Positions 1 to 6,183 of a stretch of 31,520 nucleotides of DNA are shown piece after piece. This stretch comes from Treponema sp. (GTDB lineage Bacteria; Spirochaetota; Spirochaetia; Treponematales; Treponemataceae). The position numbers were made by a program, and so were the translations under genes. The notes under the pieces are model-generated. The model had not been told where the DNA came from, made no database searches, and saw nothing but the letters and a program-made list of their open reading frames with translations. The DNA lies in contig SFOB01000020.1 of NCBI GenBank assembly GCA_004554075.1, positions 1 to 31,520 on the forward strand. Reading direction: 5' to 3'. Positions within the stretch are counted from its first letter, which is position 1. Each line of letters opens with the position of its first letter.

Positions 1-403
1 GATGTGGAAATGTCATTTTTGAAAAGCATAGTTTGTAGTCTGCTCTTTTTATTACTTCTTCTGAAAGTCCCAAGCTTCCTCCAATCACAAATACAATGTT
101 TGAGTTTCCATTAACTCCACAGTTAGAAATAAATTTTGAAAATTCTTCTGATGTAAGGTATTTTCCTTTTAGATCCATTGCTACAACATATGAATTATCT
201 TTTATTTTTGAAAGTATTTGTTTTCCTTCTTTTTCTTTTATTTGTATCTCTTCTTTTTCTGATGCATTGTCTGGTGTTTTTTCATCTGGTAGTTCTATTA
301 TTTCTAGCTTACAATATCTACTTAGTCTTTTTGAGTATTCATCTATTGCCATTTTTAAATATTTTTCTTTTAGTTTTCCCACTGCAATTATGCTTATATT
401 CAT
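1..403 (-). CDS. rlmH: RlmH, 23S rRNA pseudouridine-1915 N3-methyltransferase (3' end cut by window)
   Basis: RlmH methylates N3 of pseudouridine 1915 in helix 69 of 23S rRNA, using SAM and acting on assembled 70S ribosomes. Translating the complement from the ATG at 403 gives 134 open codons running off the window start. The protein begins MNISIIAVGKLKEKYLKMAI, has the family glycine-rich stretch FVIGGSLGLSEEV at about residues 103-115, and reaches the FSKMTFPH segment near residues 127-134. The family is about 155-160 residues, so roughly 25 C-terminal residues are missing. A strong GGAGGA lies 6 bases before the ATG, which fixes the start. Codon use differs from the rest of the window: ATA is the main isoleucine codon, CTA is common for leucine, all three arginines are AGA and lysine is nearly always AAA. 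This suggests transfer from a Firmicute-like donor or a chimeric assembly join. The identification rests on motif recall and is firm. Confidence 0.9.
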   Translation of the reverse strand, partial: MNISIIAVGKLKEKYLKMAIDEYSKRLSRYCKLEIIELPDEKTPDNASEKEEIQIKEKEGKQILSKIKDNSYVVAMDLKGKYLTSEEFSKFISNCGVNGNSNIVFVIGGSLGLSEEVIKRADYKLCFSKMTFPH

Positions 404-440
404 AAAAGTCCTCCATTTATAAACTTTTAATAAAAACATG

Positions 441-454
441 GTAAAACGTTTTAT
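441..454. promoter_or_regulatory. Palindromic operator-like site, copy 1
   Basis: GTAAAACGTTTTAT is a near-perfect palindrome centred on CG. Eleven of its bases (GTAAAACGTTT) recur on the complementary strand at 3817-3830, upstream of the GH43 lipoprotein. CG-centred palindromes of this size are typical operators of LacI-family regulators. The site lies between rlmH and araC, about 75 bases upstream of the araC -35 box, so which gene it controls is unclear. No LacI-family gene is in the window. Confidence 0.45.
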
Positions 455-530
455 AAGTATGATAAATCTGATATTTTTCGAAAAAAACACTTATAGTATC
501 ATAATATTTATAAAAAAGTCTTATTTTGCG

Positions 531-559
531 TTGAATTTCGCAAATTTTCGTAGTAGAAT
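531..559 (+). promoter_or_regulatory. Sigma70 promoter of the AraC regulator gene, leaderless geometry
   Basis: TTGAAT at 531-536 and TAGAAT at 554-559 are separated by exactly 17 bases. The ATG at 566 is six bases after the -10 box, so transcription should begin at or next to the A of the start codon. No Shine-Dalgarno sequence is present between the -10 box and the ATG. Confidence 0.7.
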
Positions 560-565
560 ACCCCT

Positions 566-1402
566 ATGGAGAATGAAAATAGATTTTTTCGGCAACCGGT
601 TGCCGTAAGCTTTTTTTCGCAAAATACCTATCCTGAAGAACCAGTAAGGCAGATAGAGTACGAAATTCTTTTTGTTGATAAGGGAGAAGGTTCCATTTTT
701 ATGGGAAATTCTGCAGCAGAAGTGCATGCCGGAGATTATGTTTTCTTTAATTCCTTTGAAGAACATTTTTTCAGACAGGAATCCATGGGTATTGATTTTC
801 ACTGTTACAGGATTCTCTTTGATATTTCGGCTGTTGGCCTGGAAAATGATCCCTGCCGTAATTTTTTTGAAGGAATACGTCTCTGCCGTTTTTTGAAAAT
901 GCCAGAGGATCTGGCTCTGCGCTTTATTAAGATTGCCGGGCTTAAAAAGGATTTTTCCGGCAGAGAGTTGATTCTGCGTTCCCTGCTTCTGAATATCATT
1001 TCTTATGCAATTGAAACGGAGCAGTTTGAGCGCTTTTCGCAGATTGTTGAAAATGAAAAAAGAAAGCTTTCTGCAATTGACAATGCCCTTCATTACATCC
1101 GGGAAAATTACAGCGAAAACCTGAGCCTTGGAGCAATTCTGCAGCTTACAAACTACAGTAAAAGCCACTTTATACGCTTATTCAAAGAAAGTACGGGAAT
1201 GAATGTTTCTGAATATATCAATAAATACCGTATAGAAAAGGCCTGTCTTGATTTGATTTACACAAACAACAACATTACAGAAATTGCAACGGCGAGCGGC
1301 TTCAATAATATTCAGTATTTTTCGAGAAAATTTAAGGAATATATGAAGTGCACGCCGAAGCAGTATCAGAAAAAAGGAAAGAAAATTACTACTCGAGGGT
1401 AA
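566..1402 (+). CDS. AraC/XylS-family transcriptional regulator
   Basis: A 278-residue cytoplasmic DNA-binding protein. Residues about 25-110 look like the AraC cupin-type ligand domain (for example AAEVHAGDYVFFNSFEEHFF). The C-terminal 100 residues form the two helix-turn-helix AraC domain: the first HTH at about 190-215 (LGAILQLTNYSKSHFIRLFK), the second at about 238-260 (ITEIATASGFNNIQYFSRKF), followed by the typical KCTPKQYQ ending. Length is normal for the family. It faces the GH43/esterase operon and overlaps the 3' end of the GH43 gene by 14 bases, so it is the obvious candidate regulator for that locus, probably sensing a pentose or oligosaccharide. The ligand cannot be read from sequence. 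The start follows a good promoter by six bases, predicting a leaderless mRNA. Confidence 0.9.
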   Translation: MENENRFFRQPVAVSFFSQNTYPEEPVRQIEYEILFVDKGEGSIFMGNSAAEVHAGDYVFFNSFEEHFFRQESMGIDFHCYRILFDISAVGLENDPCRNFFEGIRLCRFLKMPEDLALRFIKIAGLKKDFSGRELILRSLLLNIISYAIETEQFERFSQIVENEKRKLSAIDNALHYIRENYSENLSLGAILQLTNYSKSHFIRLFKESTGMNVSEYINKYRIEKACLDLIYTNNNITEIATASGFNNIQYFSRKFKEYMKCTPKQYQKKGKKITTRG

Positions 1403-2840
1403 ATCCTTTGAACTGGTGGGTGCCGCCGCCTACGAACTTAAAGTATAGTTCACCAACGCCGTCAGGAATCTTGATATCAGCGGAGTTTCTTTCCCAGATG
1501 TTAGAGCAGCCGGCTGAGATTTCTGCCAGAACAGGACCGTCCCACTTAGTTCTAACCTCGTATTTACCGTAAACGTAGCCGCGGGTTTCAATCGAAATCT
1601 TTTTTACGTCTTTAAAATCAAAGAACTTAAAGCCCAGGGTGTAGCCGTTCTGCATGTTTGTAACATAGCCGATTTCCTGGTCACCGTCTTTTCCATCTTG
1701 TGTAATGCAAGGATGCTTTACATCAACAATCCATTTTTTTTCATCCGGATTAAAGATATTGCAGGCAATGTAAGACGGGTAGAAGCCTTTGCCTTCCAGA
1801 GGGCCGCCATTGAGACCGCAGGAGGTAATCTGAACCTGTGGAATTGTACCATCTGCAAGCACTTGTATTTTTTCAGCACAGCCCTGGCGGTTAAACCAGT
1901 TTCCGTTTGTATGGCGGTGATAGAAAATGTAGTACTGGCCGTTTATCAGTTCAAAGCCTCCGTGGTTATTTGCACCAAAGCAGGTTGGCATATCAGCCGG
2001 TTTATAGGAATCAATATGAAGGTCTACATTACTTACTATTACGCCCTGGTACTTAAAGCCTTTTGTTGGATATTTACTTGTAGCATAGCAGAGTTCATGC
2101 ATAACCTGAGAAGAGAAAACAAAATAGTAGGTGTCGCCAATCTTTCTGATTGAAGGAGCTTCAAAGAAGGCATGGTCTTTATAGCCCTTCCAGTTTTCAA
2201 GAGAATCCTGAGGGTAAGGGCAGTCTGTCGCAACCGGAGCTGTAACGTCTGTGTAGCAGTCTCCCGGAGCAATGATAACAGGCTCTTCTTCGATTGTAAG
2301 CATGTCAGGCCCAAGCACTGTAGCCATGGCACCGATTCTGTCTTTCATATGATTTCCGCAGAAGCCTGTGTAAAGGTAGGTGCGTTCGCCTTCTGTAAGA
2401 ACTGCAGGGTCAAACTGTGGCATATCGCCCTTGCGGTCGCCAAGCCTTGTTCCGTCCTTGTAGTGAACGTGTCCATAGAACTTGTACTTTCCGGCAGGAG
2501 TGTCGCAGACTGCAACCGAAACAAAGCCAACCTTGTCGTAAACGTAGTAGAGGTAATAACGTCCGTCAGGGCCAACAGTTACATCAGGTGCATAAAGGCA
2601 CATGTGGCCGTCTGCATTCATTTCTTCTGAAGTCTTCGGGTAGATTACACCTTCATAGCGCCAGTCTGTTAAATCAGTTACAGGGGCAGAGTAGCAGACA
2701 TAGTCTCCCTGGCAGAATACCCAGCCGTTGAAAAAGTCGTGGGAGCCGTAAACATAAACACGGTCTCCGAATACGTGTGGTTCTCCATCTGGAACATGTT
2801 CCCAGGATGGCATGTATGGATTAAAGACTTGTTTTTTCAT
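1389..2840 (-). CDS. Glycoside hydrolase family 43 enzyme (xylosidase/arabinofuranosidase type), cytoplasmic
   Basis: A 483-residue inverting GH43 enzyme expected to remove xylose or arabinose from oligosaccharides. The N-terminal five-bladed propeller spans about 1-340. Likely catalytic residues are D18 in VPDGEPHVF (base), D144 in FDPAVL (pKa modulator) and E227 in FFEAPSIRKIGDTYYF (acid); H293 in NNHGG matches the conserved central histidine. A beta-rich C-terminal module (about 355-483, ending GGTHQFKGFTLE) resembles a CBM6-like carbohydrate-binding domain. There is no signal peptide, so it should act on imported oligosaccharides. Its ATG shares one base with the stop codon of the upstream esterase (TAATG) and has a GGAGG site, so the two are translationally coupled. 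Substrate specificity within GH43 cannot be settled by eye. Confidence 0.88.
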   Translation of the reverse strand: MKKQVFNPYMPSWEHVPDGEPHVFGDRVYVYGSHDFFNGWVFCQGDYVCYSAPVTDLTDWRYEGVIYPKTSEEMNADGHMCLYAPDVTVGPDGRYYLYYVYDKVGFVSVAVCDTPAGKYKFYGHVHYKDGTRLGDRKGDMPQFDPAVLTEGERTYLYTGFCGNHMKDRIGAMATVLGPDMLTIEEEPVIIAPGDCYTDVTAPVATDCPYPQDSLENWKGYKDHAFFEAPSIRKIGDTYYFVFSSQVMHELCYATSKYPTKGFKYQGVIVSNVDLHIDSYKPADMPTCFGANNHGGFELINGQYYIFYHRHTNGNWFNRQGCAEKIQVLADGTIPQVQITSCGLNGGPLEGKGFYPSYIACNIFNPDEKKWIVDVKHPCITQDGKDGDQEIGYVTNMQNGYTLGFKFFDFKDVKKISIETRGYVYGKYEVRTKWDGPVLAEISAGCSNIWERNSADIKIPDGVGELYFKFVGGGTHQFKGFTLE

Positions 2841-3796
2841 TATTTTCCTCCAAAGATTTTTGCAAAGTTATAGAAGCCAAGATTCCAGATTCCAAAATCG
2901 TGGCCGCCCCCCTGTTCCTGCCAGCGGTAGTTTTCTCCTTCTACAAGACGGCTTGTAAGACGTGGAAGAAGCTTTGCAGCGGCGGCATGAGCTCCGTATG
3001 CTATGGAATCTTCTGTTCCACATATATTATAGAAGAAGTTTATGCTTAAATCGTCATTTTTATTTAGAACCTGGGCTACCTTAGCTGCTTCGTAAGAGGT
3101 AGGTGCTGCAGAAAAGGCTCCGAAATAACTTATAAGGTCCAGACATTCACAGATTCCTATATTGATAGTCTGCATTCCGCCCATTGAAAGACCTGCCATT
3201 GCACGATGGTCTCTGTCTGCATAAGTGTTGTAGTGAGAATCCATGTAAGGAATCAGATCATTTCGTAATTCTTCACCAAATTTATAAAAAGCCAGGTAAG
3301 TTTTATTAGGATCCGGATCAGAACCTGAGCGGCCGTTTGGAGTCACAATGATAAAGGGGTCAATGTCACCTTTTTCGGCCAGATTGTCCATCATCTTTTT
3401 TACGAGGGATTTTTCATCTTTCATACCCCATTCATTTTCATCACCACCGATTCCATGCATCAGATAAAGAACCTTGTATTTTTTTGACTTATCTGCTTTA
3501 TCGTAGCCGGCAGGCAGGTAAACATTTGCTTTCTTTTCATTATCAGCGCCATCACCATAATAATTTTTTGATTTATAAGTGATGTGTTCAATTGTACCGC
3601 CGTTTTCAACAGATACACGGTAGGCTTCTGGAATCTTATCCAGCTGCTGTTTTGTGATTGTCTGAGTTTCCAGCTTAATTGCTTTTGCAATCGGGTTAGC
3701 CTCAAAAGGTGATTCGTTTTTCTTTTTGCATGAAACAAAAAGCAGGGAAACGATTATCAGGCTTGTGTAAAGAGAAGTGTAAATTATTCTTTTCAT
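2840..3796 (-). CDS. Lipoprotein esterase, CE1/esterase D-like (acetyl-xylan or feruloyl esterase)
   Basis: A 318-residue alpha/beta hydrolase. The N-terminus is a lipoprotein signal with lipobox FVSC (C23), so the enzyme should be anchored to a membrane and probably displayed outside. The fold markers are in order: VLYLMHGIGGDENEW (oxyanion region, about 110-125), the nucleophile elbow GLSMGG with S204, a probable acid D263 in CGTEDS, and H299 in GGGHDFG. This layout matches CE1-type esterases that remove acetyl or feruloyl groups from xylan side chains. It is first in an operon with the cytoplasmic GH43 gene. The divergent GH43 lipoprotein gene starts 64 bases away. Whether it is an acetyl-xylan, feruloyl or other esterase is not decided by the sequence. 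Confidence 0.85.
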   Translation of the reverse strand: MKRIIYTSLYTSLIIVSLLFVSCKKKNESPFEANPIAKAIKLETQTITKQQLDKIPEAYRVSVENGGTIEHITYKSKNYYGDGADNEKKANVYLPAGYDKADKSKKYKVLYLMHGIGGDENEWGMKDEKSLVKKMMDNLAEKGDIDPFIIVTPNGRSGSDPDPNKTYLAFYKFGEELRNDLIPYMDSHYNTYADRDHRAMAGLSMGGMQTINIGICECLDLISYFGAFSAAPTSYEAAKVAQVLNKNDDLSINFFYNICGTEDSIAYGAHAAAAKLLPRLTSRLVEGENYRWQEQGGGHDFGIWNLGFYNFAKIFGGK

Positions 3797-3816
3797 AAAA
3801 AATCCATTATTTTTAG

Positions 3817-3830
3817 GTTAAACGTTTTAC
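3817..3830. promoter_or_regulatory. Palindromic operator-like site, copy 2, overlapping a -35 box
   Basis: GTTAAACGTTTTAC, read on the complement as GTAAAACGTTTAAC, shares GTAAAACGTTT with the site at 441-454. It overlaps the -35 box (3826-3831) of the GH43 lipoprotein promoter and sits 20 bases upstream of the divergent esterase start. A bound repressor there could block both directions. Confidence 0.55.
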
Positions 3831-3854
3831 ATTTATTTGAAATAACTCTATAAT
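3826..3854 (+). promoter_or_regulatory. Sigma70 promoter of the GH43 lipoprotein gene, leaderless geometry
   Basis: TTTACA (3826-3831), 17-base spacer, perfect TATAAT (3849-3854), then six bases to the ATG at 3861. The predicted first transcribed base coincides with the start codon. The -35 box is embedded in the palindrome at 3817-3830. Confidence 0.75.
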
Positions 3855-3860
3855 GAAATT

Positions 3861-5354
3861 ATGAAAAGTGCAAGAGCATTTATAGTGCTGATTTTTGGAG
3901 GAATTTTTTTTATGTCTTGTTCAAATGAAGAGTTGTTCGCAGCAACTCCTGTTTCGGAAATGCAGAAGCTGATGGCTGAAAAGGCTTTTAAGATGCCGGG
4001 AGAAAATAATCCGGTTATGGCCCACAAATACGGTGCCGATCCTGCAGTTCTGGAATATAAGGATACTCTCTATGTTTATTCTACAAATGATATGCAGCAG
4101 CTTGAGTTTACTAAGGGTAAAATTGATAACGGATATAACAAGATTACTACACTCAACGTATTTTCTACAAAGGATATGGTAAACTGGACAGACTGTGGTG
4201 AAATTGCAGTTGCCGGTAAAAATGATATGAAGGGAGCTGCAAAGTGGGCAAGTAATTCCTGGGCTCCTGCAGTTTGCTGGAAAAAGGTTAATGGTAAAGA
4301 TAAGTTCTTTATTTACTTTGCAGACAGCGGAAATGGAATTGGTGTTCTTGAAGGTGATTCTCCTGTGGGACCTTTTGTTGATCCTATTAAGGCTCCATTG
4401 ATTTCCCGCCAGACTCCAACCTGTGCCAAAATCAACTGGCTTTTTGACCCTGCTGTAATTGTTGACAGCGATGGAAAAGGCTACCTTTACTTTGGTGGTG
4501 GACACAATCCTGAAACTTACGAGCACCCTATGAATGCCCGCTGCGTTGCTTTAGCTGATGATATGGTTCACATTGTCGGCGAGCCTCAGGTAATTGATGC
4601 TCCATTCCTTTTTGAAGATTCTGGAATCAATAAAATTGGAGATATCTGGTATTACACTTACTGTACAAACTGGCAGGACAGAAAGGATTCAAAAGATCCT
4701 GATAAGATGCCTATTGCAGTAATCGGCTATATGACTTCTAAAAATCCTTTGGGGCCTTTTGAATACAAGGGCTACACTCTGGAAAATCCTGGAACTGCTT
4801 TTGGTGCCTGGGGAAATAACCACCACTGGATTTTCAGTTTCCGTGGTAAGTGGTACATTGCCTACCACACACAGGCTCTGGAAAAGACTGTAGGTTGTGA
4901 GAAGGGCGGATATAGAAATGTGTTTATTGATAATTTTGCGGTAAATGCAGACGGTTCTTTGCCTAAGCAGAAGATGACAAAGAAGGGTGTAGATCAGCTT
5001 TGTAACTTCAAGACTGGCGAGTCTGTTCCTGCTGCAACTTTTGCCCGTTCTGCTAATGTTGCTGTAACAGCAAAGCAGACTATTGTTTCTGTAAAAGATG
5101 GTGCTTACGTTTGCATTAAGGGCGTGGAGTTTACTGGAAAGGAGAGTGAGTTTGCTCTTCAGGGCATTGTGGCTGATGGAAAGGCTGTTAAGGTAAACAT
5201 TGATGCAGCCGGCGGAAACGGAAAAGAAATCTGTGAAGTGAAGGGTGGAAAGAAGAAGGAATTGAGCGGAAAGCTTTCTGCAACAAGCGGAGTACATGAT
5301 TTGTACATTCTTCTGCCACAGGGTACTGAATTAATCAGCTGGATAATTAAATAG
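3861..5354 (+). CDS. GH43 family lipoprotein with C-terminal beta-rich (CBM6-like) domain
   Basis: A 497-residue predicted surface lipoprotein: basic N-terminus, hydrophobic stretch and lipobox FMSC with C20. The GH43 propeller covers about 48-375. Likely catalytic residues are D60 in GADPAVL (base), D196 in LFDPAVIVDSDGKGYLY (pKa modulator) and E252 in FEDSGINKIGDIWYY (acid), with NNHH near 315 as the conserved histidine region. Residues about 385-497 form a beta-rich module like the CBM6 domain found after many arabinoxylan-acting GH43 enzymes. It lies divergent to the esterase/GH43 operon, so a plausible role is debranching polymeric arabinoxylan or arabinan outside the cell. Oddly, a GGAGGA at 3897-3902 precedes an in-frame ATG at 3912 (M18), which could give a form without signal peptide. 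Confidence 0.88.
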   Translation: MKSARAFIVLIFGGIFFMSCSNEELFAATPVSEMQKLMAEKAFKMPGENNPVMAHKYGADPAVLEYKDTLYVYSTNDMQQLEFTKGKIDNGYNKITTLNVFSTKDMVNWTDCGEIAVAGKNDMKGAAKWASNSWAPAVCWKKVNGKDKFFIYFADSGNGIGVLEGDSPVGPFVDPIKAPLISRQTPTCAKINWLFDPAVIVDSDGKGYLYFGGGHNPETYEHPMNARCVALADDMVHIVGEPQVIDAPFLFEDSGINKIGDIWYYTYCTNWQDRKDSKDPDKMPIAVIGYMTSKNPLGPFEYKGYTLENPGTAFGAWGNNHHWIFSFRGKWYIAYHTQALEKTVGCEKGGYRNVFIDNFAVNADGSLPKQKMTKKGVDQLCNFKTGESVPAATFARSANVAVTAKQTIVSVKDGAYVCIKGVEFTGKESEFALQGIVADGKAVKVNIDAAGGNGKEICEVKGGKKKELSGKLSATSGVHDLYILLPQGTELISWIIK

Positions 5355-5368
5355 AAAATAAATGCAAA

Positions 5369-5405
5369 AAAAAATGGCTGCCCGAAAACGGACAGCCATT
5401 TTTTT
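5369..5405. terminator. Bidirectional intrinsic terminator
   Basis: AATGGCTG and CAGCCATT form a stem continued by CCG/CGG around an AAAA loop, with one C-A mismatch, flanked by an A-run on the left and a T-run on the right. It sits between the convergent GH43 lipoprotein and outer-membrane-barrel genes and can serve both. Confidence 0.88.
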
Positions 5406-5417
5406 GTATTTATACTA

Positions 5418-6065
5418 TTACTGAAATTTGAAAGTTAGGCCAAGTTTTGGAGTACATTTGATGTTTGAATAGCTGGTTGTGGTTGTAATGTAATTACCTG
5501 TAGTGGTCTTTCCGAAATCACCAAAACCAAGGAAGTCGTACGCAAAATCAAAGCCTGCTGTAAGGCCAATTTTCTTTGTGAAGAAGAAAGCGAAACTTAC
5601 ATCTGCACCAAGTCCGAAAAATCCTCCGAAATAAGAAGTATTATTTCTGTTGTATGCATCCATAAATAAATGAACTACAGGTGCTGCAGAAAAGAATATG
5701 TTTTTTGTCTCAACAATTCTGAAAGCAGGTCCAATTAAAAAGTCCATGCTGAACTGGCTGTTATAGTAGTTGCTTCTGTTAAATGTTCCATATTCATTTT
5801 TTAATGACTGAACAAAACCAAACTCTACATCTGAGTAAAGTCCAACAAGCTTACTGAACATGCTCAAGCCGGTAACGCCAAAACCAATACTTGTATAATT
5901 TGTTGTAGATGGTGTTGTAGTAGTTGAATTTCCAACTGTTGTAACAGTTGTTTGATTAATGTTGTCAAACGGGATTGCAAAGTTTACAGAAAGAAGTCTT
6001 GTCTCCGCAATTGCTGCTGTGGAAATTGCTGCCAGTACAAATAATGTTGTAATTAATTTTTTCAT
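5418..6065 (-). CDS. Small outer-membrane beta-barrel-like protein, function unknown
   Basis: A 215-residue exported protein. The first 20 residues form a Sec signal peptide with a signal peptidase I-like AIA site before E21. The rest is rich in alternating aromatic/hydrophobic residues and Gly/Thr/Asn (for example FGFVQSLKNEYGTF, FGGFFGLGADVSFAFFF), the pattern of an 8-10 strand barrel, and it ends GLTFKFQ. A run of Thr/Asn near 38-58 looks like an extracellular loop. A GGGAGA ribosome site precedes the ATG. I do not recognise a named family. It could be a small porin or an adhesin-type barrel. Confidence 0.7.
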   Translation of the reverse strand: MKKLITTLFVLAAISTAAIAETRLLSVNFAIPFDNINQTTVTTVGNSTTTTPSTTNYTSIGFGVTGLSMFSKLVGLYSDVEFGFVQSLKNEYGTFNRSNYYNSQFSMDFLIGPAFRIVETKNIFFSAAPVVHLFMDAYNRNNTSYFGGFFGLGADVSFAFFFTKKIGLTAGFDFAYDFLGFGDFGKTTTGNYITTTTSYSNIKCTPKLGLTFKFQ

Positions 6066-6094
6066 TTAAGTCTCCCTTATAAAGTATTTGCTTT

Positions 6095-6104
6095 AGAGTA
6101 CTCT
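6095..6104. promoter_or_regulatory. Perfect 10-base palindrome in the barrel-gene promoter region
   Basis: AGAGTACTCT reads the same on both strands and lies 30 bases upstream of the barrel-gene start at 6065. On the minus strand it falls inside the spacer of a possible promoter (TTGGAT, 18 bases, TACTTT). It may be an operator; there is no second copy that I can see. Confidence 0.3.
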
Positions 6105-6146
6105 ATCCAATAAGAAAAGTAAAGGTTTATATATTTCGGCATATAT

Positions 6147-6175
6147 TTGATATTATAGAAGAAAATCACTATAAT
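6147..6175 (+). promoter_or_regulatory. Sigma70 promoter of lysS, near-leaderless
   Basis: TTGATA (6147-6152), 17-base spacer, TATAAT (6170-6175), then eight bases to the ATG at 6184. The predicted start point is at about 6181-6183. The AAGG at 6176-6179 would lie upstream of the transcript and so cannot act as a ribosome site. No T-box leader fits in this space. Confidence 0.72.
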
Positions 6176-6183
6176 AAGGCGCT

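Noticed and set aside
96..422. Plus-strand open frames at 96-422 and 178-405
   Set aside because: They are antisense to rlmH, whose minus-strand translation is clearly homologous and has a GGAGGA site. The plus-strand peptides are low-complexity Phe/Ser/Leu.
521..1168. Minus-strand 215-codon open frame
   Set aside because: It lies antisense to the AraC regulator, has no ribosome site and no recognisable domain.
4689..5297. Minus-strand open frames within the GH43 lipoprotein gene (also 3921-4526)
   Set aside because: Antisense shadows of a gene with intact catalytic motifs and promoter.
6066..6183. T-box leader for lysS
   Set aside because: The promoter lies directly at the start codon and there is no T-box consensus or antiterminator.
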